From: Saprospiraceae bacterium
GTDB lineage: Bacteria > Bacteroidota > Bacteroidia > Chitinophagales > Saprospiraceae
NCBI GenBank assembly: GCA_016714985.1
Contig: JADKBS010000008.1
Coordinates: forward strand, 202,181 to 266,180
DNA: 64,000 nucleotides
Direction of reading: 5' to 3'
Shown here: positions 1-7,600 of the stretch, in pieces
How positions within the stretch are numbered: the first letter of the stretch is position 1
Layout of the letters: the number at the start of each line of letters is the position of its first letter
Notes under the pieces: generated by a model
The model's database searches: none
Told to the model about the DNA's origin: nothing
Seen by the model: only the letters and a program-made list of their open reading frames with translations
Program-made: the position numbers and the translations under genes

Positions 1-420
1 TTCTCCATCAATGCCACCGATGCCAAACTCGACTCGACGGGCAGCCCCGGCAGCCTGGAGGACGCCTTTGGCGACGAGACCGTGCCGCACCGCTCACATG
101 GCCGCTTCCGCTCGACGCTGGAAATGGTGCAGGCCTACCAGCGGGGCGACCACTTCGCCACTTGGCTTTGGCTCGATGCCGTGCGCAAACTGGCCGTGGC
201 CATCAGCACCATCGGCAATGTGTTTTCCCCAGAAGTCGTTGTGCTCGGCGGCGGCATCACCAAGGCCGATAACGCCCTTTTTGAGCCACTTGCAGATTTC
301 TTGGAACTCTACGAATGGCGGCCCGGCGGCAAACAGGTGACGATTTTGAAGGCACAGTTCAACGAGTTCGCAGGGGCAGTGGGGGCGGCGGGTTTTGCTT
401 GGCAGATGGCGAAGGGTTGA
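1..420 (+). CDS. ROK-family sugar kinase/regulator, C-terminal part
   Basis: The reading frame is open from the first base of the window, so the 5' end is missing. The visible 139 residues contain the ROK-type segment 'STGSPGSLEDAFGDE' and then a C-terminal 'VVVLGGGITKADNALFEPL' stretch, the usual end of the sugar-kinase fold where the second ATP-binding loop lies. ROK proteins are glucokinase-like sugar kinases or, with an N-terminal HTH, transcriptional repressors; the missing N-terminus decides which and cannot be seen. The gene ends four bases before the convergent acylase gene, with no obvious terminator between them. Confidence 0.8.
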   Translation, partial: FSINATDAKLDSTGSPGSLEDAFGDETVPHRSHGRFRSTLEMVQAYQRGDHFATWLWLDAVRKLAVAISTIGNVFSPEVVVLGGGITKADNALFEPLADFLELYEWRPGGKQVTILKAQFNEFAGAVGAAGFAWQMAKG

Positions 421-423
421 CTA

Positions 424-2640
424 TTACTTGCCAGGGCTGTATTTCCGCTTCGCCCGCTGCTCCACCTCCTCCCGGTAAAACGCCACATCCTTAAACTGCA
501 TATCCACGTAGCGTTGGGCTTGGTCGTAGAAATGAGGCAATTTTGGGTCGCCGCTCTCGCCACCCGCCAGTAGGCTCTTGGCCTTCAGCCTGGGGCCGAA
601 CTCCACCACCGCCACGAAGCTATTGCCACTGGTTCCGTAAATGCGCTTGCTCTTTTTATAGGTACGGGCACCGAAGCTGGCCAGTGCGCCCCATTTGGCG
701 GAGGCCATTCCACAGGCGAGGCTCGGCTTCGAGTCGTCGAAGGGCTGCTCGATGTCCCCGGTCAGGCGCTGGAAGCGGTTGATTTCGCCCCAGGGCACAT
801 CCCATCGGCCAAAATCTGCTTTTAGCTGCGCAATGGCCTCTTTAAAGATAGCCAGCCGCTCCGCCGGGGGCGAGCCAGTGCCGAAATAGTTGATAGTAGC
901 CATGTCGCCGAGGTATTCGTAGTCCATGTTGTTGGGTACTGTTCCGTGTTTCTCGTAAAACGTACCGTAGTAATGCGCCAGCGACATAGCCACCGACTCC
1001 TTGCTTACCCGGAAATCCCATTTGCGGAGCACCTCGATGGCTAGTCCAATCGTTTTGTCATTCCCTTGGGAGCCTGCATCATCATAAGCCTGAACCAAAC
1101 CTGGAATCAGCTTCTCAAAGCCCGGCAGTACGGGGTCGTAAGCCGTTTCAATCAATTTGTCAAGGGTAAAATCACGGCGCTCCTTGAGCAGCCGCACAGC
1201 ATGAACGCCCCTGAAATTCTCTTCGGGCAGGCGCATGTAAACGGGGTAATCCGTTGGCTTAGGGCTGTACTCCCCAGCGCAGGTAAAAGGCGTGGAATTG
1301 CAGTTCTGCAACCAGCCATTGGGTGGGTTTGCGACCACGATGCAGTCGTCCACGGGGTGCATGCCCTGCCAATCGGTGGCGGGGTTGGAGCCGTCCACGG
1401 GCTGGGTGTAGTCAAACTGCTCATTGCGCTTCGGGACAAAATTGCCGTGGTAGAAGGCGATGTTCCCCTCCGCATCGGCGAAGACGGTGCTGTTGGATGA
1501 ATTGGTGCGAATGTCCATCATCTTACGAAACTCCTTGTGATTCTTCAGTTTGGTACGGGTGAACGACTGGGTAAGCGCCTGCACGGGCTTCCACATCATG
1601 GCCGTGGCCGTCCATTTGTCACCATTCTTATGGGTAATCGGGCCGTGGTGGGTGCGGTAAATGGGGAACTTCCGCTGCTTCATCTCCTTGCCGTCCTTGT
1701 ATTTCAACGTTACTTGCTTCGCAATGACAGGGCGTTTTTCATTGCCATATTTATAGAAAAACTGGCCGTTTTCTTCGGTGACGGTCTCTACGAACTCGTC
1801 CATCACATCGGTGTACGAGGAGGTGTGCATCCAGCCCGTTTTCTCGTTAAAGCCTTGATAGACAAAGAATTGCCCCCAAGTGACCGCCCCATAAACATTC
1901 AGCCCCTCCTCGCTCACCACATGGATTTCGGGCCGGAAGTAAAACGAGGTGTGCGGGTTGATGAGCAGCATGGCGTTGCCGCTGGCCGTCATTTTGCCCG
2001 ACAGGGCGAAGCCGTTGGAGCCACGGGGTTCGTCGTCGGGCGATGGCAAGTCAGGCGGTGACTTCAAGTCACCGCCTGACTTAATTTCCAAATTTCCCAA
2101 TTTCCCAATTTCCCCATAAAACCCCTCAATCCCGTCCGTCGGAATGGACTCGATGTCCCCACCGATGCTGCCCTCGAAGAAGTACATCGGATACCACGGC
2201 TCGAAATGCGTGAGCAGCTTCGGCTTCACTTCCGGGTGGGTATGAAGGTAGTAGTTCACGCCATCGGCAAAGGCGACACAGAGCTTTTTCAGCCATTTGG
2301 GGGCGCTCTCGTAATGGGCTTTTGCCTCGTCTTCGGTCATGAAAAGTTGAGCACGCAGGTCGCTGTACAGTTCCTCCTCGCCCTCCACCTCGGCCAATCG
2401 TCCAATGGCCCAAATATAATTGCGCTCCACCCGGTTGAAGTCGTCCTCGCACTGGGCATAGAGCATCCCGAACACAGCGTCGGCGTCCGATTTGCCATAG
2501 ATATGCGGGATACCGAAGTCGTCACGGAAGATGGTGACACGGTCGGACTGGGCTTGCCAGCGGGCGAGGTCGGAGGGATGGCGAAGGGTGGTGCAGGCAG
2601 CGGTGAGGACAAGGAAAAAGAGGTATAAAATTCGTTTCAT
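424..2640 (-). CDS. Penicillin acylase family lipoprotein (Ntn hydrolase)
   Basis: About 738 residues starting at the ATG at 2640, chosen because 'MKRILYLFFLVLTAAC' is a lipoprotein signal; an ATG 19 codons upstream would bury it. The 'RGSNGFALSG' motif near residue 206 carries the serine (about S208) that in this family becomes the N-terminal nucleophile of the beta subunit after autocleavage. Members hydrolyse amide bonds of acylated compounds, including acyl-homoserine lactones, in the periplasm; the substrate here is unknown. The alpha/beta linker just before the catalytic serine contains an in-frame palindrome plus tandem repeat (2050-2115), an extra segment of about 22 residues that would lie in the excised spacer. 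Confidence 0.9.
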   Translation of the reverse strand: MKRILYLFFLVLTAACTTLRHPSDLARWQAQSDRVTIFRDDFGIPHIYGKSDADAVFGMLYAQCEDDFNRVERNYIWAIGRLAEVEGEEELYSDLRAQLFMTEDEAKAHYESAPKWLKKLCVAFADGVNYYLHTHPEVKPKLLTHFEPWYPMYFFEGSIGGDIESIPTDGIEGFYGEIGKLGNLEIKSGGDLKSPPDLPSPDDEPRGSNGFALSGKMTASGNAMLLINPHTSFYFRPEIHVVSEEGLNVYGAVTWGQFFVYQGFNEKTGWMHTSSYTDVMDEFVETVTEENGQFFYKYGNEKRPVIAKQVTLKYKDGKEMKQRKFPIYRTHHGPITHKNGDKWTATAMMWKPVQALTQSFTRTKLKNHKEFRKMMDIRTNSSNSTVFADAEGNIAFYHGNFVPKRNEQFDYTQPVDGSNPATDWQGMHPVDDCIVVANPPNGWLQNCNSTPFTCAGEYSPKPTDYPVYMRLPEENFRGVHAVRLLKERRDFTLDKLIETAYDPVLPGFEKLIPGLVQAYDDAGSQGNDKTIGLAIEVLRKWDFRVSKESVAMSLAHYYGTFYEKHGTVPNNMDYEYLGDMATINYFGTGSPPAERLAIFKEAIAQLKADFGRWDVPWGEINRFQRLTGDIEQPFDDSKPSLACGMASAKWGALASFGARTYKKSKRIYGTSGNSFVAVVEFGPRLKAKSLLAGGESGDPKLPHFYDQAQRYVDMQFKDVAFYREEVEQRAKRKYSPGK
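2050..2080. repeat. Perfect 31-bp palindrome inside acylase gene
   Basis: Arms of 15 bp (2050-2064 and 2066-2080) are exact reverse complements around a single central base. It adds residues in frame to the acylase linker and is directly followed by a tandem repeat. Confidence 0.9.
2083..2115. repeat. Tandem 8-bp array (aatttccc x4) in acylase gene
   Basis: Four consecutive 8-bp units, 'aatttcca' once and 'aatttccc' three times, lie in frame inside the acylase linker next to the palindrome at 2050. Confidence 0.85.
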
Positions 2641-2716
2641 AGATGAGTTAGTTTCGGTCGGCGAAAGGTAATCAAAACGCTTGACCAAACTCGACAAATC
2701 TCATTCAACTTCACCA

Positions 2717-3493
2717 TCAAATCACCACCCCCAAGAACCGCAGCGCCTCCGCATTGAACCGCTGCCACTGCTCGATATTGCAGATATGGCCGCATTTCTC
2801 GATGACTACCAGCGAGGCTTTTTCCTGCTTCGCAACGAAGCGGCGGGCAGCCTTGAAGAACACATGGTCTTCGGCGCCCATCACCACCAGGCTCCATTTT
2901 TTCAGTTGGCGGTGGAAGTACTCATCAAGCACCTGGAAGAACTCGCCGTACAGGCCCACCCATTTCATGTACTCGGCCTGCGTGAGGCGTTTGGCCTGCT
3001 GGCGGTAAAGTCGCCTCGATTTTTCGTGGTTCTTTTTTGGCAAAACAATGAGCGAAAACAAGGCGTAGATATACCGATAGGGCAAGACCGCATTCAGCAG
3101 CCGAGAGGCGTTCACCAGTGCCCGCATCTTGAGCGTGGCCCGGAAGATACCGCCCGCCATTACCATCCTGTCAATCAAATCGGGTCGCACTTGGTCTATT
3201 CGCTGTAGGATGGCACTGCCCAGTGAGAGGGAGATGAAGTGTGCCCGCTCGATGCCGAGGTGGTCGATCACCTCCAGAATATCATCACAAACGATGTCAA
3301 AATTATAGCTTGGAAACTCTGGGGACACATTTTTGGAAAGGCCGTGATCACGCAGGTCGAGCAGCAGCAAGTTGAAGAACGGCTTGAACGCCTCCGTCTG
3401 GTAGCGCCAAGTGGAAATGGCCCCGCCCGCACCGTGGATGAACACGAGCCAAGGCGTGTCTTTTGACAATTCGTAGGTTTGAAAATGCAGCAT
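2717..3493 (-). CDS. Alpha/beta hydrolase
   Basis: 258 residues, the normal length of a single-domain alpha/beta hydrolase. The oxyanion-hole motif 'FIHGAGG' is at residues 18-24, the nucleophile elbow is 'SLSLGS' (S90, with Ser in place of the first Gly of GxSxG), and the acid and base are probably D209 ('GAEDHVFF') and H236 ('KCGHICN'). No signal peptide is seen, so it is probably cytoplasmic. Substrate cannot be predicted. It lies downstream of nothing obvious and about 75 bp upstream of the acylase start on the same strand, so the two could be cotranscribed. Confidence 0.88.
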   Translation of the reverse strand: MLHFQTYELSKDTPWLVFIHGAGGAISTWRYQTEAFKPFFNLLLLDLRDHGLSKNVSPEFPSYNFDIVCDDILEVIDHLGIERAHFISLSLGSAILQRIDQVRPDLIDRMVMAGGIFRATLKMRALVNASRLLNAVLPYRYIYALFSLIVLPKKNHEKSRRLYRQQAKRLTQAEYMKWVGLYGEFFQVLDEYFHRQLKKWSLVVMGAEDHVFFKAARRFVAKQEKASLVVIEKCGHICNIEQWQRFNAEALRFLGVVI

Positions 3494-3529
3494 CCAAGTT
3501 TATTTTGAGATGATAGAACAAGAAGCGCC

Positions 3530-3946
3530 GTGAAATGTTACGAAAGAATGTCAAAAGAACGAAACACCGAACTTCCCCTCCTTCGTCCATCCATTCAAGC
3601 AAACTTAGAAGAAAATCCTGAGAACAGCGCTGGACATTTTCAGAATGCCACCCTGCGCCCCATCCTCAAGTTGCAAAATGAGCTATTGCTGCAAATGTTC
3701 CGCCACTACCTCCAAAAAACAAAGGGCAGCTTTTTCCAATTGCCGCCACCGAGGCAACTGGAGTTCATCGCCAACAGCATCCGCTCTGACCTGCGCTTCC
3801 GCAACCTCTTGACGGGCGTCATCTTAGGCCATTTCACCGAAAGCGAAATGGCTGTTTTCATCGAACAGGAGCAGGAACTGACCCGCCGCATTGCCGATTT
3901 GCTGATCCAGCGGCTGAGTGACCAAGTAGATAAATTACTGGCCTAA
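3530..3946 (+). CDS. Conserved small protein of unknown function
   Basis: 138 residues, or 132 from the ATG at 3548. The core 'LRPILKLQNELLLQMF' followed by predicted helices and a charged end resembles a short family conserved in Bacteroidota that I cannot assign a function to. No signal peptide, membrane segment or catalytic motif is visible. It is divergent from the alpha/beta hydrolase, and the two starts are only about 40 bp apart, so the promoters must overlap. Confidence 0.65.
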   Translation: MKCYERMSKERNTELPLLRPSIQANLEENPENSAGHFQNATLRPILKLQNELLLQMFRHYLQKTKGSFFQLPPPRQLEFIANSIRSDLRFRNLLTGVILGHFTESEMAVFIEQEQELTRRIADLLIQRLSDQVDKLLA

Positions 3947-3966
3947 GCCTTATTGGGATGCCTGTC

Positions 3967-3997
3967 GTTGTCCAAACCAAAAATTTTTCTACCTTGA
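3967..3997 (+). promoter_or_regulatory. Bacteroidota-type promoter candidate
   Basis: 'GTTG' at 3967-3970, 19 bases, then 'TACCTTGA' at 3990-3997, close to the TTTG/TAnnTTTG consensus. It lies about 80 bp upstream of the start at 4079. Confidence 0.5.
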
Positions 3998-4078
3998 TTT
4001 AGGGCAAATCGCCCTTTCGTCGTTACTATTGCGAAAACGCATTTACAAACCAAATTTCTCCACCAATCTGACGACGAC

Positions 4079-4855
4079 ATGAATCGAATCCTAACTTTGC
4101 TCCTACTGGCAAGCACGATTGCTAACCACGCCCACGCACAGGCCTCGGCCAATGGCGGCTTTGGGCTATCCCGCATTGGCTTTGCCCTTGGCGGAGATAT
4201 TGACATGCCCATCGGGCTGGACGGCGACTACTTGCTCAGCACAGCCGAGCGTGCAACCTTTTCCATCACCGACGCACCCTTCGAGTCCGGTGAACTGACC
4301 ATGATGGACTGCGACAACGGCACTGCAAGGCTCAATTTTGCCTTCGCAAACCCGGCTGCGCCGCACTTGGAATGGCAGGTCTCGCTGCTCGGCATCACGG
4401 GTCGAATTGACATGGTACGCTATGAAAAAGGCGAGGAAGGCTCACCCGACTTCCAGTGGATGGAGGTCAATGCCACCAACAAGGAAACTGCCGTGGAGGT
4501 CGTACACATCCGCCACAAGCGGACGGAAAAGCCCATCGGATTCCATTGGGGCGTGGGCACCAACCTCGGCGTTTCGCACAGCGGCAAAGTGCACGTGAAG
4601 GGGGAGTACATAGACGGTACTGCCACGGACAGCCCCGCTTCAGTGCAGGCCTTCGAGCATAACTACAAGCAGCGGGAAAGCCTGAACCAACGGCTCTTCC
4701 TGCAAGGCGGCGTCAGCGTCCGGTTCTTGAAAAAAATGGAGTTCGGAATAGAGCTTCGCAAGGGACTGGGCTACCGGGCTTCGTTCGGCGGGCCGTTCCA
4801 TGCGACCTTTCTGAAACGGTCGCTGGGTTTATCGCTGCGGTGTAAGCTGTTTTAA
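4079..4855 (+). CDS. Secreted protein, probably outer-membrane beta-barrel
   Basis: 258 residues. The N-terminus 'MNRILTLLLLASTIANHAHA' is a signal peptide with a cleavage site after 'AHA'. The rest alternates polar and hydrophobic residues and ends in short amphipathic strands with an aromatic end ('SLGLSLRCKLF'), as outer-membrane barrels do. No specific family is recognised. A terminator hairpin follows at 4879, so the gene is probably monocistronic. Confidence 0.6.
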   Translation: MNRILTLLLLASTIANHAHAQASANGGFGLSRIGFALGGDIDMPIGLDGDYLLSTAERATFSITDAPFESGELTMMDCDNGTARLNFAFANPAAPHLEWQVSLLGITGRIDMVRYEKGEEGSPDFQWMEVNATNKETAVEVVHIRHKRTEKPIGFHWGVGTNLGVSHSGKVHVKGEYIDGTATDSPASVQAFEHNYKQRESLNQRLFLQGGVSVRFLKKMEFGIELRKGLGYRASFGGPFHATFLKRSLGLSLRCKLF

Positions 4856-4878
4856 TTACATTAGCGGCTCAAAATTTG

Positions 4879-4915
4879 AAAAGGGTTGATAATTCGCAGA
4901 TTATCAACCCTTTTT
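4879..4915 (+). terminator. Intrinsic terminator
   Basis: A 15-bp perfect stem (4879-4893 with 4900-4914), six-base loop and T-run. The stem contains the word 'aagggttgataat', the same word that forms the inverted repeats of the trp region. Confidence 0.8.
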
Positions 4916-5028
4916 AATGCGTTAGCGTATTTTGGTTGTACTTGTTAGCGATAAGGCTTCCAAAAGCACCCTTTAATGGGAACCCATTTTGTCGTTCCCT
5001 CTGGGAACAGAAACTCGAAACTCAACGA

Positions 5029-6066
5029 ATGCGTTTTAGGTTTAACATCATCTACCTTGTTTTCCTGTTGGGAGTTGGTTTTTTCTTCCCCATCACCCGC
5101 AAGCTGGTCAGCCGGCCAGAGGAGTTTTATGGCATTGCCGAAAACCAGATACGCAGCATCAACCTGCAATATCCGGTCGAAATCAAGGAAATCAATGTGA
5201 AACTTGGGGAAAAAGTGGACTCTGGCCAACTGCTCGCCCGCCTCTATCGAACCGACCTGTCCATCAAGCTGAACGACATCAATTATGAAATAAGGGAACT
5301 TCAGGTAAAAAGGATGCTCGATACGGAGCACCTGCAAGCAGAGTTACGCCGCCTGGAAGCCCAACGCTCGGCCATCAGGGTGGAGTACGAACAAGAAATT
5401 GCCCAAGCCGAAGCTGAGTACGCTGCGCAAGAAAAAGTGCTGGCCTCCATAAAATCCATTGATTTGAATGCCAACAAAGCCAAAGCTGCCAACAATCCGC
5501 ACAGCGTTCGCATCGAGGCATTGAAACTGGAAATGGCCGCCGAAACAAAGCAATTGGACACGGAAATAAACGACCTGCGCAACCGCATGAAGACCGCACA
5601 GGCTCCCGACGACCTCCGCATCAAAAAGTTGGAAAGTGAACAAGAACTCGTAAGGCGTCAGGAGGCCGACCTCGAAATCTACGCCCCGCAGGCGGGCATC
5701 GTCGGGCAATTGGACTTTCTGGCAGGTGAAAAAATCGAGGCATACACCATCATCATGCGCATTTATGGCACGCACCCCGACGTGGTGACGACCTATATCG
5801 GCGACGGTCGCTTGGCCGAAATCAAACTTGGCGAAGTGCTGACCGTTGGCTCCATCAACCAGCCAGAATACACCGTGCAAGGCAAAGTCATCGGCCTTGG
5901 CACACGGGTGCGGGAGCTGCCGGAACGCCTGCGTCGAATCCCCGAAATCAAGGCCTGGGGCCGGGAGGTGCAACTGCAAATCCCGCTCGACAACGCATTT
6001 TTGCAAGGCGAAAAGGTGAAGGTCACCATGCAGCGGTCGGGCGAAATTTTTAGCTTAAATGATTGA
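5029..6066 (+). CDS. HlyD-like membrane fusion protein
   Basis: 345 residues from the ATG at 5029, chosen because it begins directly with the membrane anchor 'FNIIYLVFLLGVGFFF'; an upstream in-frame start adds 31 unlikely residues. A first biotinyl-lipoyl half ('VEIKEINVKLGEKVDSGQLL') is followed by a long coiled coil (about residues 75-210) and a second lipoyl half ('DLEIYAPQAGIVGQL'), then a beta-barrel region. This is the architecture of the periplasmic adaptor of tripartite or type I export systems. The next gene is its probable TolC-like partner. No ABC or RND pump gene is adjacent, so the inner-membrane component is unknown. Confidence 0.85.
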   Translation: MRFRFNIIYLVFLLGVGFFFPITRKLVSRPEEFYGIAENQIRSINLQYPVEIKEINVKLGEKVDSGQLLARLYRTDLSIKLNDINYEIRELQVKRMLDTEHLQAELRRLEAQRSAIRVEYEQEIAQAEAEYAAQEKVLASIKSIDLNANKAKAANNPHSVRIEALKLEMAAETKQLDTEINDLRNRMKTAQAPDDLRIKKLESEQELVRRQEADLEIYAPQAGIVGQLDFLAGEKIEAYTIIMRIYGTHPDVVTTYIGDGRLAEIKLGEVLTVGSINQPEYTVQGKVIGLGTRVRELPERLRRIPEIKAWGREVQLQIPLDNAFLQGEKVKVTMQRSGEIFSLND

Positions 6067-6083
6067 TAATCAAAATTTTATTT

Positions 6084-6171
6084 GATTTATGATGTATGAA
6101 ATATGATTTAAGATGTATGATTTGGGAGGCCGCTGTTAAATCATACATCTTAAATCATACATCATAGTTCT
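6084..6171. repeat. Inverted-repeat element, word 'gatgtatgattt'
   Basis: A perfect 20-bp inverted repeat (6104-6123 and 6138-6157) around a 14-bp GC-rich spacer, extended on both sides by partial copies of the same word. It fills most of the gap between the adaptor and TolC-like genes and could fold into an mRNA hairpin. Confidence 0.85.
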
Positions 6172-6202
6172 TAAATCAGTATAATGTGTGAGCGGCCTTA
6201 AA

Positions 6203-7435
6203 ATGCGAGCACTCGTTTCCATTATTTCAATCCTGTTGAGTTGCGTTGCAATTCATGCCCAATTGTCGCCAAATGCCCTCCTAGCCTCGGCTTGGGACGA
6301 CCCCGCCGTACAATTGCAGCGGGAGCAGCAGGCCTACCTCGATGGGCATGATTTCAAGTTGCCATTGCTGAATGAACTTCAACTGCGCACCAGCACCCGT
6401 GACTGGGATCCTACACAACAAGAGCTTGCCATCCGCTTGCAGGGCAACACACCGGGCATGAAGCGCACCCAGGCCTCCATCCATTCGGCCATGAAGGCCA
6501 TGAGCGAGGTGGAGCAGTTGGAACTGGTGCAAGAAGCCATCATCGGGCGCTACGAACTGGTCGTGGACGCCTATTTTGCGAAGCGAACCCGGCAGCTTTT
6601 ATTGCGGCAGCAGGCAGTACTGAAGGATAAAAAAGCGGTGTTTGCGGAGCAACTGGCCCTCGGCGTGGAGCAGGACCTCGACGATTTCTTCCGGGCAGAG
6701 CAAGACCTGCTTGAGGTGGAGCGGCAGCTGCACAGCCTTGGGACGGAGACGAGTTTGCAGCGCAGCTTGGCCAAGATTTACACAGGCAAGGCTGATACTG
6801 TGGCCGTGGACACGCTCATCGAGCCGTCGAAACTGGTCTTCTTGGCGGGGGGCAGTTTGGAGCGCTTACCACCTTCGGTGAAAAGGGAGCAACTGCAAGC
6901 CCAACTGGCCAGCCTGAAACTGGAAATGGAGCGCAAGGAAAGCCGCAACCTGCTCGATTTCGTGCAGTTCGGCTACACGGGCAATAGCAACGACCCGCTC
7001 AACAACCGCTTCCGACTGGGGGCGGGCGTCACACTGCCCTGGCCCAACGCTTCCAAGCTGCAAATCCAAAACCGGGAACTGGAGGCACTGCAAGCCAATG
7101 CCGAGGCAGCCATGGAAAAACAAGCCGCAGAAGAAGCTATGCTGCGCAAAGGGGCGGAATTCGGTCAACAGATGGAACAGCTTTTTTTCCTCGAACAGCA
7201 GGTGGAGGATTTTGCGAAGCAATACGACCCGCAGCGTCTCCACGCCAGTGGCCTCTCCAACCCGGAAACCCTGCTGCGGGTGAAGGAGAGCCTGCTTTCG
7301 CTGGAAGCCGAAGCCTTGGCAAAAGAAAAGGACATGTACCAAGCCTATATTGCCATGCTGGCAGAAACGGGGGCGCTTTCGCAGCAACCTGCCGTGAACT
7401 GGCTCTCGCCTAACCTGGAATTGATAGCCCGCTGA
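6203..7435 (+). CDS. TolC-like outer-membrane efflux protein
   Basis: About 410 residues from the ATG at 6203; a GTG at 6188 is also in frame, but the ATG gives the cleaner signal peptide 'MRALVSIISILLSCVAIHA'. Two long helical regions rich in Gln/Glu/Leu heptads (about residues 85-195 and 270-385), separated by a strand region, match the OEP/TolC fold. It probably provides the outer-membrane channel for the adaptor encoded just upstream. Sequence similarity is at the level of architecture only, so the transported substrate is unknown. Confidence 0.75.
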   Translation: MRALVSIISILLSCVAIHAQLSPNALLASAWDDPAVQLQREQQAYLDGHDFKLPLLNELQLRTSTRDWDPTQQELAIRLQGNTPGMKRTQASIHSAMKAMSEVEQLELVQEAIIGRYELVVDAYFAKRTRQLLLRQQAVLKDKKAVFAEQLALGVEQDLDDFFRAEQDLLEVERQLHSLGTETSLQRSLAKIYTGKADTVAVDTLIEPSKLVFLAGGSLERLPPSVKREQLQAQLASLKLEMERKESRNLLDFVQFGYTGNSNDPLNNRFRLGAGVTLPWPNASKLQIQNRELEALQANAEAAMEKQAAEEAMLRKGAEFGQQMEQLFFLEQQVEDFAKQYDPQRLHASGLSNPETLLRVKESLLSLEAEALAKEKDMYQAYIAMLAETGALSQQPAVNWLSPNLELIAR

Positions 7436-7600
7436 CAGTTCCAGCTTCTTTTTGCATTGCTTGCCCGCTTTGAACGAAGTTTGCCCTGTCTGTTTACACA
7501 GCTGTAATAAAATAGTGAGACAATAGGGGCACTTCCCTCATTAATTGTCTTAATCTTGCGTCTTAGCGACTTAATTACAAGCAACAAAATTTCTCGTTTT

